A DNA stretch of 64,000 bases, taken from positions 1-64,000 of the forward strand of contig DASQGZ010000001.1 in the NCBI GenBank assembly GCA_035632315.1, read 5' to 3'. A program made the translations under genes and the position numbers. Every line of letters begins with the position of its first letter. Position 1 is the stretch's first letter. Source of the DNA: JAFDZW01 sp035632315 (GTDB lineage: Bacteria > Bacteroidota > Ignavibacteria > Palsa-1295). The notes beneath the pieces were generated by a model. The model saw only the letters and a program-made list of their open reading frames with translations. It did no database searches and was not told the origin of the DNA. Of the stretch, positions 53,326 to 62,666 are shown piece by piece.

Positions 53326-54632
53326 ACCTTCGCGATCATCTCGATAAAGGCATCTGGGCAGTCGCCGACAAGGCGATCCTGCTTGTGTACGGCTTCGCCG
53401 TGATCGTTGTCGTGATCTATGTATTGCCTGAGACGGAGTACGCTGCGTTCGCTCTGTTTCAATCGGTGTTTCTTATCATCTGCGTGCTTTCGGATTCCAT
53501 TTTCTTACAGCCGATGGTAAAATTCGCGAGCGAACACGAAGCCGAAGTCGAGCAAGTGCTTGCCGCAAGTTTTAATTTATATACCGTCGTAATGCTCGTC
53601 TGCGGGATCGGATTTGCGCTGGCGTCTGCTCCGATCGCGGATCTGTATCACAGCCCCGCGCTTGGCACAATGCTGCTGTGGCTTCCGGCGGCGCTCATAC
53701 TGAATATCTTTCGCGGTATTGGCATTCGGCTCTTGCAGGTTAGTTATCGTATAAAACAGATTTTTTGGATCGATCTTGCATATTACGGTTCGATCATATT
53801 TCTAACGGTGCTTTTTCATTCTCTCGGTTCATTCAAGACGGGAATGGATTTTCTCAAATTTAATATTATCGGCGGTGTGATCTCGAGCACGGTTGCTATT
53901 TATTACGGCTGGGCGAGTTTCCGTGCGATGCCGCTCTTGCATGTGCCGAGAGGCGAGTACGGCAAGCTCCTGACGTTCGCAAAATTTCAGGCGGGCACGA
54001 GCATTTTGCAGACGCTGCAGCAATGGGCGGACGTACTCATCGTCGGCATTTACACGCCGCCGAGTATCTCGTTGTATCAGGTGGCGCTGTATTCTGCGGC
54101 AAAGACGCTGTATCGTGTGTTCGATGCGGTGCGCGAAGGCGCGACGCTGCTGATCGTACCGGTCGCATCGCGAATGCACACTGCCGGCGAGAAAGATAAA
54201 CTTTCCGAGCTTGTCGAAAAAATGTTGTTCGTTGCGTTTGCGGTGATGGTACCGGTATCGCTCGTGCTGGCACTCGGCGCCGAACCGCTGATGAAATTAT
54301 TCAAGTATCACGATAAATTTCCTGGTATCGAACCGGTGTTTGAAGTGTTGATACTTTCCGGCTTCATCTTGCCGCTGGTGCTCGTTTCGACGAACGTGCT
54401 CATCGGTATCGGTCGCGTGAAAGGCTTGTTCTTTGCGATGCTCGTCGCGACGCTCGTGTTCTTTGTGCTGAACAGACTGCTGGTGCCGGATATGCACTCG
54501 GTCGGCGCCGCGCTCGCCGTGCTCATCTCGACGGGCATTATGGGCATCCTGACGTTCATCGACATGCGCCGAGAACTCAGCATCTCGGCACGAGGAGTCG
54601 CGCGGTCGATTAAAAATCTAAAGTCATCCTGA
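53322..54632 (+). CDS. Polysaccharide flippase-like membrane protein (MOP/Wzx type)
   Basis: 436 residues starting at TTG with a four-base overlap (TTGA) to the previous stop. About 12 membrane helices in the pattern of polysaccharide transporters (AILLVYGFAVIVVVIYVLPE, VMLVCGIGFALASAPIADLY, SISLYQVALYSAAKTLYRVF, MLFVAFAVMVPVSLVLALGA). It would move lipid-linked glycans across the inner membrane. It ends the coupled run that began at ybaB. Its 3' end overlaps the convergent glycosyltransferase gene by 9 bases. Confidence 0.85.
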   Translation: MNLRDHLDKGIWAVADKAILLVYGFAVIVVVIYVLPETEYAAFALFQSVFLIICVLSDSIFLQPMVKFASEHEAEVEQVLAASFNLYTVVMLVCGIGFALASAPIADLYHSPALGTMLLWLPAALILNIFRGIGIRLLQVSYRIKQIFWIDLAYYGSIIFLTVLFHSLGSFKTGMDFLKFNIIGGVISSTVAIYYGWASFRAMPLLHVPRGEYGKLLTFAKFQAGTSILQTLQQWADVLIVGIYTPPSISLYQVALYSAAKTLYRVFDAVREGATLLIVPVASRMHTAGEKDKLSELVEKMLFVAFAVMVPVSLVLALGAEPLMKLFKYHDKFPGIEPVFEVLILSGFILPLVLVSTNVLIGIGRVKGLFFAMLVATLVFFVLNRLLVPDMHSVGAALAVLISTGIMGILTFIDMRRELSISARGVARSIKNLKSS

Positions 54633-55922
54633 AGTCAGTGTTTGGCCTTTGCGGTTTTGAACATATAGTAATGCTGTACCGAGAACTAATAAATAGATCG
54701 CATTCATGTGGCGCGGTTCATATTGCACTAAGCCAACAAGTGCAAATTTATACAGAAGCACTATTAGTACGACTTTCAATAAAAAGGATTTTCGCAAGTA
54801 CTTCCAACAATATATTATTGTTAGTAAAATCAGCAGATCGAATATTGGAATAAAGAAGATATGTATGAATTGCTGTATGGCAAATACAATAATCGTAACG
54901 AATCGAAATTCAGAAAGCCTACTGATGTCCTGAGAAATGTTTCCGGATGTTATACTTCCTAAAAATGCTTCGCGCGCCGCACTATCAAGCGTAATATTTA
55001 CAAACTCTCCCGTATATACGCCGCGATATACTGTAGAAAGAAGATTGTAAGCAATCTTCTTCGTAAATGAAGCCGGGAATTTTTCTATATCAGAAACAAA
55101 TTCGCTTGTCAACAATGAATCACCACGGGGTGAATATGGGTCGTCGATTCCATTCAGGTGGCTTTCAGTAAAAGCAGTACTGTCAGAATGTGTGATATGC
55201 CAGGGATTGTTCGGTAACTGACCAAGGCTAATATAAAACACTCCTCCACCGTTGGTGGCAGCAACACGTACGTGTTTGTCAATGGAATATGAATAAATAG
55301 CCCAAGGGAGTAAAAGGAAGAGTGAGGTAAGAACGGTAATGAGAGTTACCTTCATCTGGGCAATATCCCGTCGCAAAAGTGAGACAGTCATGACTAATGC
55401 AAGAATAATAAGCAGCCCAAGATACTCGCTTCTAAAATTACATATCAATCCAAGACAGCATCCAGAGTAAAAGGCATATTTGTTGGAGGATTTTTGTATC
55501 GAGCTTACAAAGAACATTAAAGCAAATACCAACATCGAAGCAACGATCGCGTCGGGCCAGCGAACGGAAAGTAGTGTGATGAACGGGATAAACAGTGGGA
55601 TATGCCAATACTTCTTTTCAAGTCTGAATAATCTATAAAAAGCTCTTATTGTGACCAAACTTAATATTGCTTGGAAAATGCCGAGAAATATTAAAGAATA
55701 GCCAGTGGTAAGCGCGAGAACCGTTAGTAATGAATACCCCCACATCGGGTATAGAACTGGTTGATGCGGCAGTATGGAGTACCCGCTACCATTTAGCAGA
55801 TTTGTGGCAATGGGAACATATTCCCGAAAAAAGATAATTTGTTGATTTGAGTGGGCGGCATTGCAGGTAAACACCACGGCAGCTAGCCCACCTAAGATAA
55901 GCCAAAACCTTTTCCCACTCAC
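54624..55922 (-). CDS. Multi-pass membrane protein, possible GT-C glycosyltransferase
   Basis: 432 residues from a GTG. At least 10 membrane helices (RFWLILGGLAAVVFTC, YLGLLIILALVMTVSLL, VTLITVLTSLFLLLPWAIYS), a first loop with Asn/Gln residues and an EYVPIA segment, and a large outer loop (NPWHITHSDSTAFTESHL). The layout is like ArnT/dolichol-mannosyl-type GT-C enzymes, but the usual DD/DE catalytic motif in loop 1 is not clear. The gene is markedly more AT-rich than its neighbours, which suggests horizontal transfer. Its place beside the flippase fits a role in polysaccharide synthesis. Confidence 0.6.
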   Translation of the reverse strand: MSGKRFWLILGGLAAVVFTCNAAHSNQQIIFFREYVPIATNLLNGSGYSILPHQPVLYPMWGYSLLTVLALTTGYSLIFLGIFQAILSLVTIRAFYRLFRLEKKYWHIPLFIPFITLLSVRWPDAIVASMLVFALMFFVSSIQKSSNKYAFYSGCCLGLICNFRSEYLGLLIILALVMTVSLLRRDIAQMKVTLITVLTSLFLLLPWAIYSYSIDKHVRVAATNGGGVFYISLGQLPNNPWHITHSDSTAFTESHLNGIDDPYSPRGDSLLTSEFVSDIEKFPASFTKKIAYNLLSTVYRGVYTGEFVNITLDSAAREAFLGSITSGNISQDISRLSEFRFVTIIVFAIQQFIHIFFIPIFDLLILLTIIYCWKYLRKSFLLKVVLIVLLYKFALVGLVQYEPRHMNAIYLLVLGTALLYVQNRKGQTLTSG

Positions 55923-56006
55923 CGTGTTTATGATTTAGAAGATAATTATATAATTGGCTGTTTCTAACAATAGTCGAGGTCGGAAAGTTATGGTAGGTAC
56001 ACAAAC

Positions 56007-58283
56007 ATGCAATTGTATATGAGCAGAAGGACTCCCTTATTATTGGCAATATTTGCGACTCTCTTAGCTTTACCAGTTGCTGTATTTTCTCAAGTTGTTT
56101 TCAAAAATGTAACTGATTCCAGTGGATTATTCTGTCCAACATCTGAATCGTACTCATATTCGTCAATTTGGGTAGATATAGATAATGACGGACTTCTGGA
56201 TCTTTACGTTGCGCGAGGAAACGATCATTTTGACGAACTCAACCAACTATTCCATAATCTGGGCAACGGAAAATTTAAGGAGATACACGAATCTGCATTT
56301 CCAACGGCTGTTCCTTCCTATACCGGACAGTTATGTTGGGGAGATTTTAACAATGATGGGTTTATTGATTGCTATGAAAGTCATTTCAATACGACAGATG
56401 ATTGGATTTGGGTAAATAATGGCGATATGACGTTCCATGACGGACGAAATCTTTTTACTCAACCGGGGATGTACGCGACCGGCGCGATTTTTAGCGACAT
56501 TAATTCCGATGGGAAACTTGATCTACTTATTAATACCCAAGCTTTCCAAGGTTCATCAGTTCAGTTAAATAATGGCGTTTCGTTTGATGTGATCAAGCCA
56601 TTTTTTAACGGAGGGCAGGGCGACGAAATTCTCGCTACGTATATAAACGACGACTCGATACCCGATTATATGTTTGGAAATGCTCGCGGGTTGGATTCAT
56701 TATTTTTTTCTTCACCTGCATCGCCAACCGGTTTTATCAACTTCGATAATTCATTTCTCCGTAATGTACGAGAATTGAACGATTATCCAGGTGCAGCCGC
56801 ATTCGCTGATCTTGACAATGATGGTTATCCGGATTTATTGGTACATTACCCTAATAAACTATTTGTTTTCCACGACAACGCAGGCAAGTCCTTTACAGAC
56901 TGGACTCACGATCTCGGTTTGGATTCTGCACGATTTGGAAGACATATAACAATTTTTTTCTATGATTTTGACAACGATGGGTATCTTGATTTATTGTTAT
57001 TGAACGAAGATACACTTTCACAGCTATATTATGGAGGCTCTCAACGTTTTGCTCCGCCGGTGATAATGCCGTTCAATAATCCTGCACAAGGAGGCCTTCA
57101 AAATATTTCTCTTACTGATTATGACAATGATGGATTTATGGACATTCTCCATAATAGCATTGGCAAGATAGATCTTTGGCATAATGAAGGAAATGCAAAT
57201 CGGTGGCTGACAGTGTCGCTGAGAGGTCACCAAGCAAATTCGAATGGAATCGGTTCTAGAGTTATTGCGTATGCAAATGGCAGACGTCAAAATAGAGAGG
57301 TCGGATATTCACAAGGAAATTATGGGTATCTTCCCCTCCTCGCCCATTTTGGATTTGGGTTGCCGGGGTGTGAGGGAGATAATGGGGTGATCGATTCGGT
57401 GGTGATCGTTTGGCAGCCGGGAGGGCGGCAAGTTCTGAAAAACGTTCGGTATAATCAGACGATCCTTGTCGATCAGGATTCGGGGATCGTGCGCGCGTTC
57501 GAGCGGCCGATACAGGCTGTGGGGCTTGGGACGGTATTTCCGGTTTTCGATACTGCCATTACCGCAAAACCTGACGCGTTGATCTCGCTTCCGGTCTCGG
57601 TTTATTTTTCACCTTCGGCGAAGATCGATACATTTTCGGTGGATGCGCTGACGTTCTCGTTGAGCTATAATAGCAGTGTCATTGATATTTCGCCGTCAAA
57701 AGTATCGCAGCGATATACGCCGCCGCCGGGATGGAAGTATCAATCGTCCGTCGTATCGCACGATACGATCTCTGTGACGATCGCGAATATCTCCGGTGCA
57801 AAGCTTGCGGATTCTTCATATCTCGGCAGATTGAAATTCGATACGTATTCGAGTTCGTATTCCGGTACACTTATATTTCTTGCCGGAGTTTCCGTTACGT
57901 CGAGATCGCAGCAATATAAATGTTGCACGAGTATCGAAGGCTCGATCATTACGCATGTGACGGTCGATACGTTGTCGTCGTCGGTTGCGTCGGATTCGAC
58001 GGGCTGTGCGGTCACGACGAATCTGACGATCTTGCCGAACCCGTCCGAGGGCGGACAGATCAGGCTGCATTTTCCTGACGCTCGAGATACGAAAGCGTCG
58101 GTGCGCGTCATAGATATCTTAGGCCGAGAAATATATCGTGTCGACGGACTGCCGGTTCCGAGTTCAGCGGGCGTGGCAGAGATATTTATTCCAAGTGGTG
58201 CAGTCACGAATGCGGGTTCGTATATTATAGAAGTCAGTACTGATGTGCAGACGGTTGTGGGGAGGTTAGTGGTGGATCGGTAG
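56007..58283 (+). CDS. FG-GAP/VCBS-repeat secreted protein with ASPIC/UnbV and sorting domains
   Basis: 758 residues (the ATG at 56019 is an equally good start). The signal peptide ends PVAVFSQ. Six Ca-binding DxDxDG loops mark an FG-GAP propeller (DIDNDGLLDLYVA, DFNNDGFIDCY, DINSDGKLDLLIN, DLDNDGYPDLLVH, DFDNDGYLDLLLL, DYDNDGFMDILHN). An ASPIC/UnbV domain follows (SNGIGSRVIAYANGRRQNRE, HFGFGLPG, VIVWQPGG), then a cohesin-like beta-domain (FSLSYNSSVIDISP) and a type IX sorting end (LPNPSEGGQIRLHF, GSYIIEVSTD). Base composition changes abruptly near 57350: AT-rich before, GC-rich after. Confidence 0.88.
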   Translation: MQLYMSRRTPLLLAIFATLLALPVAVFSQVVFKNVTDSSGLFCPTSESYSYSSIWVDIDNDGLLDLYVARGNDHFDELNQLFHNLGNGKFKEIHESAFPTAVPSYTGQLCWGDFNNDGFIDCYESHFNTTDDWIWVNNGDMTFHDGRNLFTQPGMYATGAIFSDINSDGKLDLLINTQAFQGSSVQLNNGVSFDVIKPFFNGGQGDEILATYINDDSIPDYMFGNARGLDSLFFSSPASPTGFINFDNSFLRNVRELNDYPGAAAFADLDNDGYPDLLVHYPNKLFVFHDNAGKSFTDWTHDLGLDSARFGRHITIFFYDFDNDGYLDLLLLNEDTLSQLYYGGSQRFAPPVIMPFNNPAQGGLQNISLTDYDNDGFMDILHNSIGKIDLWHNEGNANRWLTVSLRGHQANSNGIGSRVIAYANGRRQNREVGYSQGNYGYLPLLAHFGFGLPGCEGDNGVIDSVVIVWQPGGRQVLKNVRYNQTILVDQDSGIVRAFERPIQAVGLGTVFPVFDTAITAKPDALISLPVSVYFSPSAKIDTFSVDALTFSLSYNSSVIDISPSKVSQRYTPPPGWKYQSSVVSHDTISVTIANISGAKLADSSYLGRLKFDTYSSSYSGTLIFLAGVSVTSRSQQYKCCTSIEGSIITHVTVDTLSSSVASDSTGCAVTTNLTILPNPSEGGQIRLHFPDARDTKASVRVIDILGREIYRVDGLPVPSSAGVAEIFIPSGAVTNAGSYIIEVSTDVQTVVGRLVVDR

Positions 58284-58288
58284 AAAGT

Positions 58289-58346
58289 AAAAAGTAGAAA
58301 GGAAAAGGGACTAATGAGTGATCTTACCTTTTTCCTTTCTCCTTTT
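58289..58346 (+). terminator. Candidate terminator hairpin
   Basis: A purine-rich arm (GAAAGGAAAA at 58297-58306, extended by AAAAG upstream) pairs with TTTTCCTTTC (58330-58339) and CCTTTTT. It ends in T-rich sequence after the FG-GAP gene and before the BMC-like gene. The low GC content makes it weaker than the other terminators here. Confidence 0.5.
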
Positions 58347-58410
58347 TGCCCTTCTCCTTTCCTGCACTCGGAATTATTGCCTGAAATAGTGCTGTTACTA
58401 AACAGCAAGT

Positions 58411-58965
58411 ATGTCAAAAAGCCACATATCGCCGAGCGAAAGTGTTGCGGTAATTGAAGTTACCGGAGCGGTTGCGCTTGCGCGCCTTCTGCAATCGCTT
58501 GGCGTAGAGACTCGCGCACGAATTGTCGGCGCGACGACAGCGAATGCGGAAGGAGCTGTGACAGTCGTTATTGCGGGCGGTCTTGCCGAAGTGCAGCATG
58601 CAAATTCGTATGTGAAAGAGTTTTCGGGCGTCGGCGAGATCGCATTTTTTGCGAAGCCCGATCTTGGTGCACTCGAGCTGTTGCTTCATTCATTGAATAT
58701 TACTCCACGTACCGAAGAAGAAAACAAACCGGCTTGGAAACAGCGCGTCCGCAGTGCGAACGAACTTGATATTACGACGATGAACGAGTGGAATGTTCAT
58801 GAGCTTCGCCGCTATGCTCGTTCGCTTTCCGGTTTCCCGCTCAAAGGCAGAATGATCTCGAAAGCCGGCCGCCAGGAACTGATCCGTTTATTCGAAGAAC
58901 AAGGTATTATCCTTCCGAAGACGCTTGCGCATATCTACACACCTGCGCAACAACTACCCAACTAA
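58411..58965 (+). CDS. BMC-like (microcompartment shell) domain protein with SAP/Rho-N-like C-terminus
   Basis: 184 residues. Residues about 12-92 match the layout of a BMC-H shell domain: VAVIEVTGAVALARLLQSLG at the IExxG start, then RIVGATTANAEGAVTVVIAG where PduA has LVGYEKIGSGLVTVIVRG, then LAEVQHANSYVKEF for GAVKAATDAG, and VGEIAFFAKPD for the VGEVKAVHVIPRP strand. After a linker there is a helical segment (MNEWNVHELRRYARSLSGFP, KGRMISKAGRQELIRLFEEQ) like SAP or Rho-N modules that bind nucleic acids. No other microcompartment gene is nearby. The assignment is by eye and needs a profile search; a ferredoxin-like ACT-type fold is the alternative. Confidence 0.58.
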   Translation: MSKSHISPSESVAVIEVTGAVALARLLQSLGVETRARIVGATTANAEGAVTVVIAGGLAEVQHANSYVKEFSGVGEIAFFAKPDLGALELLLHSLNITPRTEEENKPAWKQRVRSANELDITTMNEWNVHELRRYARSLSGFPLKGRMISKAGRQELIRLFEEQGIILPKTLAHIYTPAQQLPN

Positions 58966-58985
58966 TTTAACGGCCACATAACCGC

Positions 58986-59921
58986 GTGGGACTCGCTCGA
59001 AGAATCGGAATTCTCACCGCAGCGATCTTCTTTGCAGTTCTGTTGTGGGCGTACGTCCATCTTTCCGGAACGTATGAAGTCGAGACCGATCTGCCGCTGG
59101 CCGTCGCAACACCGACGGGTTATGCCGTCTCGAGCGATCTCCCGTCAAAAGTTCATGCGCGTCTTTCCGGTCCGGGCTGGCGAATGATCATGCTCGGTTC
59201 GGCGCGTTCGTCGAAACTGAAGATCGACCTGAGCGAACGCGATCCGAAAGATCTGCTCGGGAAAATATATATTACGAAAGAAGAGCTTGCCGCGAGTTCG
59301 TCGCTGCCGAGCGATGTAAAGCTCGTGAAAATGGAGCCGGATTCGTTGATGGTGCAGCTTTCGCGCGAGACAAGCAGGCGGGTCCCGGTCGAACTGCGTA
59401 TGGATGTTATTCCTTCGAGCGGGTATATGATGATCGGAGATCCGGTCATCACTCCGGCATTAATCACGATCCATGGCTCGAACTCGGTAACGGATTCGGT
59501 CATGAGCTTTCCGACAAAACTGCTTCGCTCGCACGGCGCCCACGAAAGTTTTACGCAAACGATCGAGCTCAGCGATACACTTGGCGACCTGCTGACCTCG
59601 CGCAGTGTCAATACAGTAGCTGTCCACGTCGTCATCGAAGCGATCGCCGAACAGACATTCAAGGATATTCCTGTGACGGTCGAAGCGCTGCCTGCTGATC
59701 GCGAATTATTTCTTGACCCTTCGACTGTTACTCTCACACTTCGAGGCGGCGTTGATGAGCTGGCAAAACTCACACCGCAAATGATAAAAGCAAAAGTGAC
59801 TTATGATGCGATGAAATTCGATTCATTGCAATCGGTCGTTCCGCAGATCGAAGTGCCGAAAGGATTCGACGTGCTGCAATCACAGCCGGTGGGTTTGCGT
59901 TTTGTTGTAAGGAAAAAATAG
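58986..59921 (+). CDS. YbbR-like domain membrane protein
   Basis: 311 residues from a GTG. One N-terminal membrane helix (IGILTAAIFFAVLLWAYVHL) followed by YbbR-type repeats outside (YEVETDLPLAVATPTGYAV, DSLMVQLSRETSRRVPVEL, TFKDIPVTVEALPADRELFL, PSTVTLTLRGGVDELAKL). YbbR (CdaR) is often next to the diadenylate cyclase gene; here no cyclase is present within the window. It lies 20 bases after the BMC-like gene and is probably co-transcribed with it. Confidence 0.85.
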   Translation: MGLARRIGILTAAIFFAVLLWAYVHLSGTYEVETDLPLAVATPTGYAVSSDLPSKVHARLSGPGWRMIMLGSARSSKLKIDLSERDPKDLLGKIYITKEELAASSSLPSDVKLVKMEPDSLMVQLSRETSRRVPVELRMDVIPSSGYMMIGDPVITPALITIHGSNSVTDSVMSFPTKLLRSHGAHESFTQTIELSDTLGDLLTSRSVNTVAVHVVIEAIAEQTFKDIPVTVEALPADRELFLDPSTVTLTLRGGVDELAKLTPQMIKAKVTYDAMKFDSLQSVVPQIEVPKGFDVLQSQPVGLRFVVRKK

Positions 59922-60011
59922 GGATTAGACGTATACACGTTATAGGCGTATAGAGGTATAGTGAATACTACCCTGTAACCGTGAAAGTAAATTATTATTG
60001 AATAGTTATTC

Positions 60012-61187
60012 GTGACAATTACGGACAAAATAAACTCGCTCGCAGATAAGTACTATCCTCGCATCGTTGAAATGCGACGTGCGATCCATTCCAATCCTGA
60101 GCTGGCGTTCGAAGAATTCGAAACATCGAAGCTTGTTGCCGAGACGCTTCGGGGGCTCGGAGTTGAGGTCGAGACCGGCGTTGCAAAGACGGGTGTCGTC
60201 GGGCATCTTCGCGGAGCGGGGAAGAAGGTCGTCGCATTGCGAAGCGATATGGATGCACTGCCGATCACAGAAGCGACAGGACTTGCGTTCGCATCGAAGA
60301 ATGACGGCAAGATGCATGCCTGCGGACACGATGCCCATACGGCGATCGGGCTCGGGGCAGCGATGATACTGTCGGAATTAAAAAAAGAGTTGAAGGGCGA
60401 AGTACGGTTTCTTTTTCAGCCAAGCGAAGAAAGAAATCCGGGCGGCGCATCGTATATGATCGATGCCGGTGCGCTTAACGGCGTTGATGAAATTTACGGC
60501 TTGCATGTGATCGCACAGCACGACGCCGGCACGGTCGGTTTTTGCGAAGGTGAGATGATGGCAAGCGCGGATGAACTCTATATTACAATTAAAGGCAAAT
60601 CCGGCCACGGTGCGCGGCCGCAGTTTGCGATCGATCCGATCGTTACGGCATCGCAGGTAGTTCTTGCATTACAGACGCTTATTTCGCGCAATCTCGATCC
60701 GTTCGCGCAGGGGGTGATCACGATCGGTTCTATTCACGGAGGTTTTGCGCCGAATATCATTCCGGAAGAAGTGAAGCTTGTCGGTACATTGCGTTCGATG
60801 ACGCGCGAGTGGCGCGATTACGCGCATAAGCGGATTGTCGAGATCGTCGAAGGTATCTGCAAAGCCGCAGGTGCGCATTGTGATATTATCATTGACAAAG
60901 GATATCCTGTCCTAAAAAATGACGCGTCTAAGACGCAATTCGCGGAAACCGCGGCGCGCGAATTATTCGGAAGCGACCACGTCTTTAAAGCAGAGCGATT
61001 AATGGGAGCGGAAGACTTTGCATACTATCTCGAAAAGGTCCCGGGGACATTCTACCGTTTAGGCATTCGAAATACGAAAGAGAACATCACGGCGGATATT
61101 CACAACGATCACTTCAACATTGACGAATCGGCGCTCAAGACAGGCGCTGCGATGCAAGCCCTGCTTGCAATCAAAGCGCTCGCATAG
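60012..61187 (+). CDS. M20 family amidohydrolase (IAA-amino acid/hippurate hydrolase type)
   Basis: 391 residues from a GTG. Metal-site motifs: RSDMDALPI with Asp, HACGHDAHTAIGLGAA with Cys and His ligands, QPSEERNPGGASYMID with the catalytic Glu pair, YGLHVIAQ, and MGAEDFAYYLEKVPGTFYRL near the end. A dimerisation domain (KGKSGHGARPQFAIDPI) is inserted. These enzymes hydrolyse N-acyl amino acids in the cytoplasm; which acyl group cannot be told. It may be the last gene of the BMC-like/YbbR unit, but a 90-base gap precedes it. Confidence 0.94.
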   Translation: MTITDKINSLADKYYPRIVEMRRAIHSNPELAFEEFETSKLVAETLRGLGVEVETGVAKTGVVGHLRGAGKKVVALRSDMDALPITEATGLAFASKNDGKMHACGHDAHTAIGLGAAMILSELKKELKGEVRFLFQPSEERNPGGASYMIDAGALNGVDEIYGLHVIAQHDAGTVGFCEGEMMASADELYITIKGKSGHGARPQFAIDPIVTASQVVLALQTLISRNLDPFAQGVITIGSIHGGFAPNIIPEEVKLVGTLRSMTREWRDYAHKRIVEIVEGICKAAGAHCDIIIDKGYPVLKNDASKTQFAETAARELFGSDHVFKAERLMGAEDFAYYLEKVPGTFYRLGIRNTKENITADIHNDHFNIDESALKTGAAMQALLAIKALA

Positions 61188-61202
61188 AATAGTTTTTTTT
61201 GG

Positions 61203-62558
61203 TCAGAAATAGTAATACCCGATGAGAATATCCATCTCATCTTTGCTTGTGAAGCCGAACGTGATATCCTGGTCGGTACCATTGTAATAGGTGACTTCGG
61301 TCGTGATCCCTTCGCCGGGATTGATGACCAGCGGAGTGTCCAAATTCTTGATCAGCGGATGCGCCCAGTCGGTCGATTCGTAGAGCACGGTTCCGGTGCG
61401 CGCATCACCCGGTTTCCCTTTAAAGAGCATTCTGAATTTTTCGCCTCGTGCATGGGTATGGCTTGTCAGCATAATGAAGTATAACGGAATGGCACCTGTG
61501 CCGTTGTTCATATTGTCAGTTGTAATGACAGTTTCTTTATGCGCCGGAAGATTAAGATTCGTCTGTGGCCAGAGCAGCGTTTGGGCAACATGCGTCACTT
61601 GCGACTGCGGCACGGTGTACAAATTGGCATAAACTTCACCCGTGATTGGCGCCCCGGTGTAATTCACGTAGTGCGAGTTCATATCGACCGCCGTATTTGC
61701 TGGGATGCGAAGCGCTGTTCCTGGCGGAAAAAAGTAATCGAAATCAGGCGTCGTCGATCCGCCGAGAAAGACGTGATACTCCATCGCGGTGATGACATTA
61801 CCGTTATCCGAGCCGTCGGGGTTGCGAAGATCGCGGACGACATTGTACTTCGGGAGCATAGAACTTGGCATGCTCGGGTCGAATGTGTATAAAATAAAAT
61901 GATGGCTATTCTCGCGCATTCTTGTTTGGATGCGGTTCACATAAATATCGGTCGGGTTGCCTAATTTTTTATAGACGAAGATCTCGCGTTCGAAATTATT
62001 TGCGATCGTGAACGAATCCAAATGCATTTGGTATCCTTGTCCGGGTGACGGCGGCGGCAGCGCGGCGAATGTCGGCGGCGGCGATTGCGTCGTATCGTCG
62101 AGCAGTGACGCATCAGCAACAACACCTGTTGACGGCGCACCGGCAGCTATCCACTCGTCGATAAACTTGAGCTGACCGACCGAAAGCGGTTTGTACCCCA
62201 GCGGCATTGGGCTGCCATAATTCTTGCCTTGCGGAAGCCCGTGCAATTTCATATACAGAAGACTGCTGTCTGCCGATCCGACTTTAACGCGAAGAATCCC
62301 ATCGTTATGTGCATCGGTATTATGAGCGGCAACACCGACGAGATTTGCATACGCGACATCGGATGTCAGGACGAGCCCCGATTGCAGAGCATAATCACTG
62401 CCTGCAGTGTGGCATCCGGTACAAACAGGCGTAATAACTTTTTGCTGAAGCGAACCCCAGCTTGAATTTACAGCAGGCGCATCGGTTGAACTACTTTTAC
62501 AGGAATTCAAGAACACTGCGAAGAGTGTGGCGGCAATTACGACCAGGCGATACTTCAT
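61203..62558 (-). CDS. Cytochrome c / copper type II monooxygenase-like lipoprotein
   Basis: 451 residues. Lipoprotein signal ending NSC (KYRLVVIAATLFAVFLNSC), then a cytochrome-like segment with CTGCH at 46-50 and a MPLGYKPLSVGQLKFIDEWI end typical of planctomycete-type cytochrome domains. The remainder matches the peptidylglycine alpha-hydroxylating monooxygenase fold: HH at 219-220, His296 in NSHYVNYTG, HTHARG with His367 and His369, and Met442 in KDEMDILIGYYYF. These correspond in order to the two copper sites (HH...H and HxH...M). If active it would be a surface copper hydroxylase fed by its own heme domain. Confidence 0.82.
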   Translation of the reverse strand: MKYRLVVIAATLFAVFLNSCKSSSTDAPAVNSSWGSLQQKVITPVCTGCHTAGSDYALQSGLVLTSDVAYANLVGVAAHNTDAHNDGILRVKVGSADSSLLYMKLHGLPQGKNYGSPMPLGYKPLSVGQLKFIDEWIAAGAPSTGVVADASLLDDTTQSPPPTFAALPPPSPGQGYQMHLDSFTIANNFEREIFVYKKLGNPTDIYVNRIQTRMRENSHHFILYTFDPSMPSSMLPKYNVVRDLRNPDGSDNGNVITAMEYHVFLGGSTTPDFDYFFPPGTALRIPANTAVDMNSHYVNYTGAPITGEVYANLYTVPQSQVTHVAQTLLWPQTNLNLPAHKETVITTDNMNNGTGAIPLYFIMLTSHTHARGEKFRMLFKGKPGDARTGTVLYESTDWAHPLIKNLDTPLVINPGEGITTEVTYYNGTDQDITFGFTSKDEMDILIGYYYF

Positions 62559-62666
62559 AGGCTAACGCTGATGAATGATGAACGGATATGTAAAGGCAAC
62601 TTTGAGCGTCAGGGTTCCGAAAATGCAGGTGCAAAATTATGAATTCTTGCTCATAAAATCCGGCGG

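Noticed and set aside
57740..58417. Minus-strand open frame of 225 codons at the 3' end of the FG-GAP gene
   Set aside because: Ser/Thr-rich shadow of a beta-rich sorting domain; it overlaps the conserved C-terminus.
58986..59921. c-di-AMP operon (cdaA-cdaR)
   Set aside because: The YbbR protein is present but no DAC/CdaA cyclase gene is adjacent in the window.
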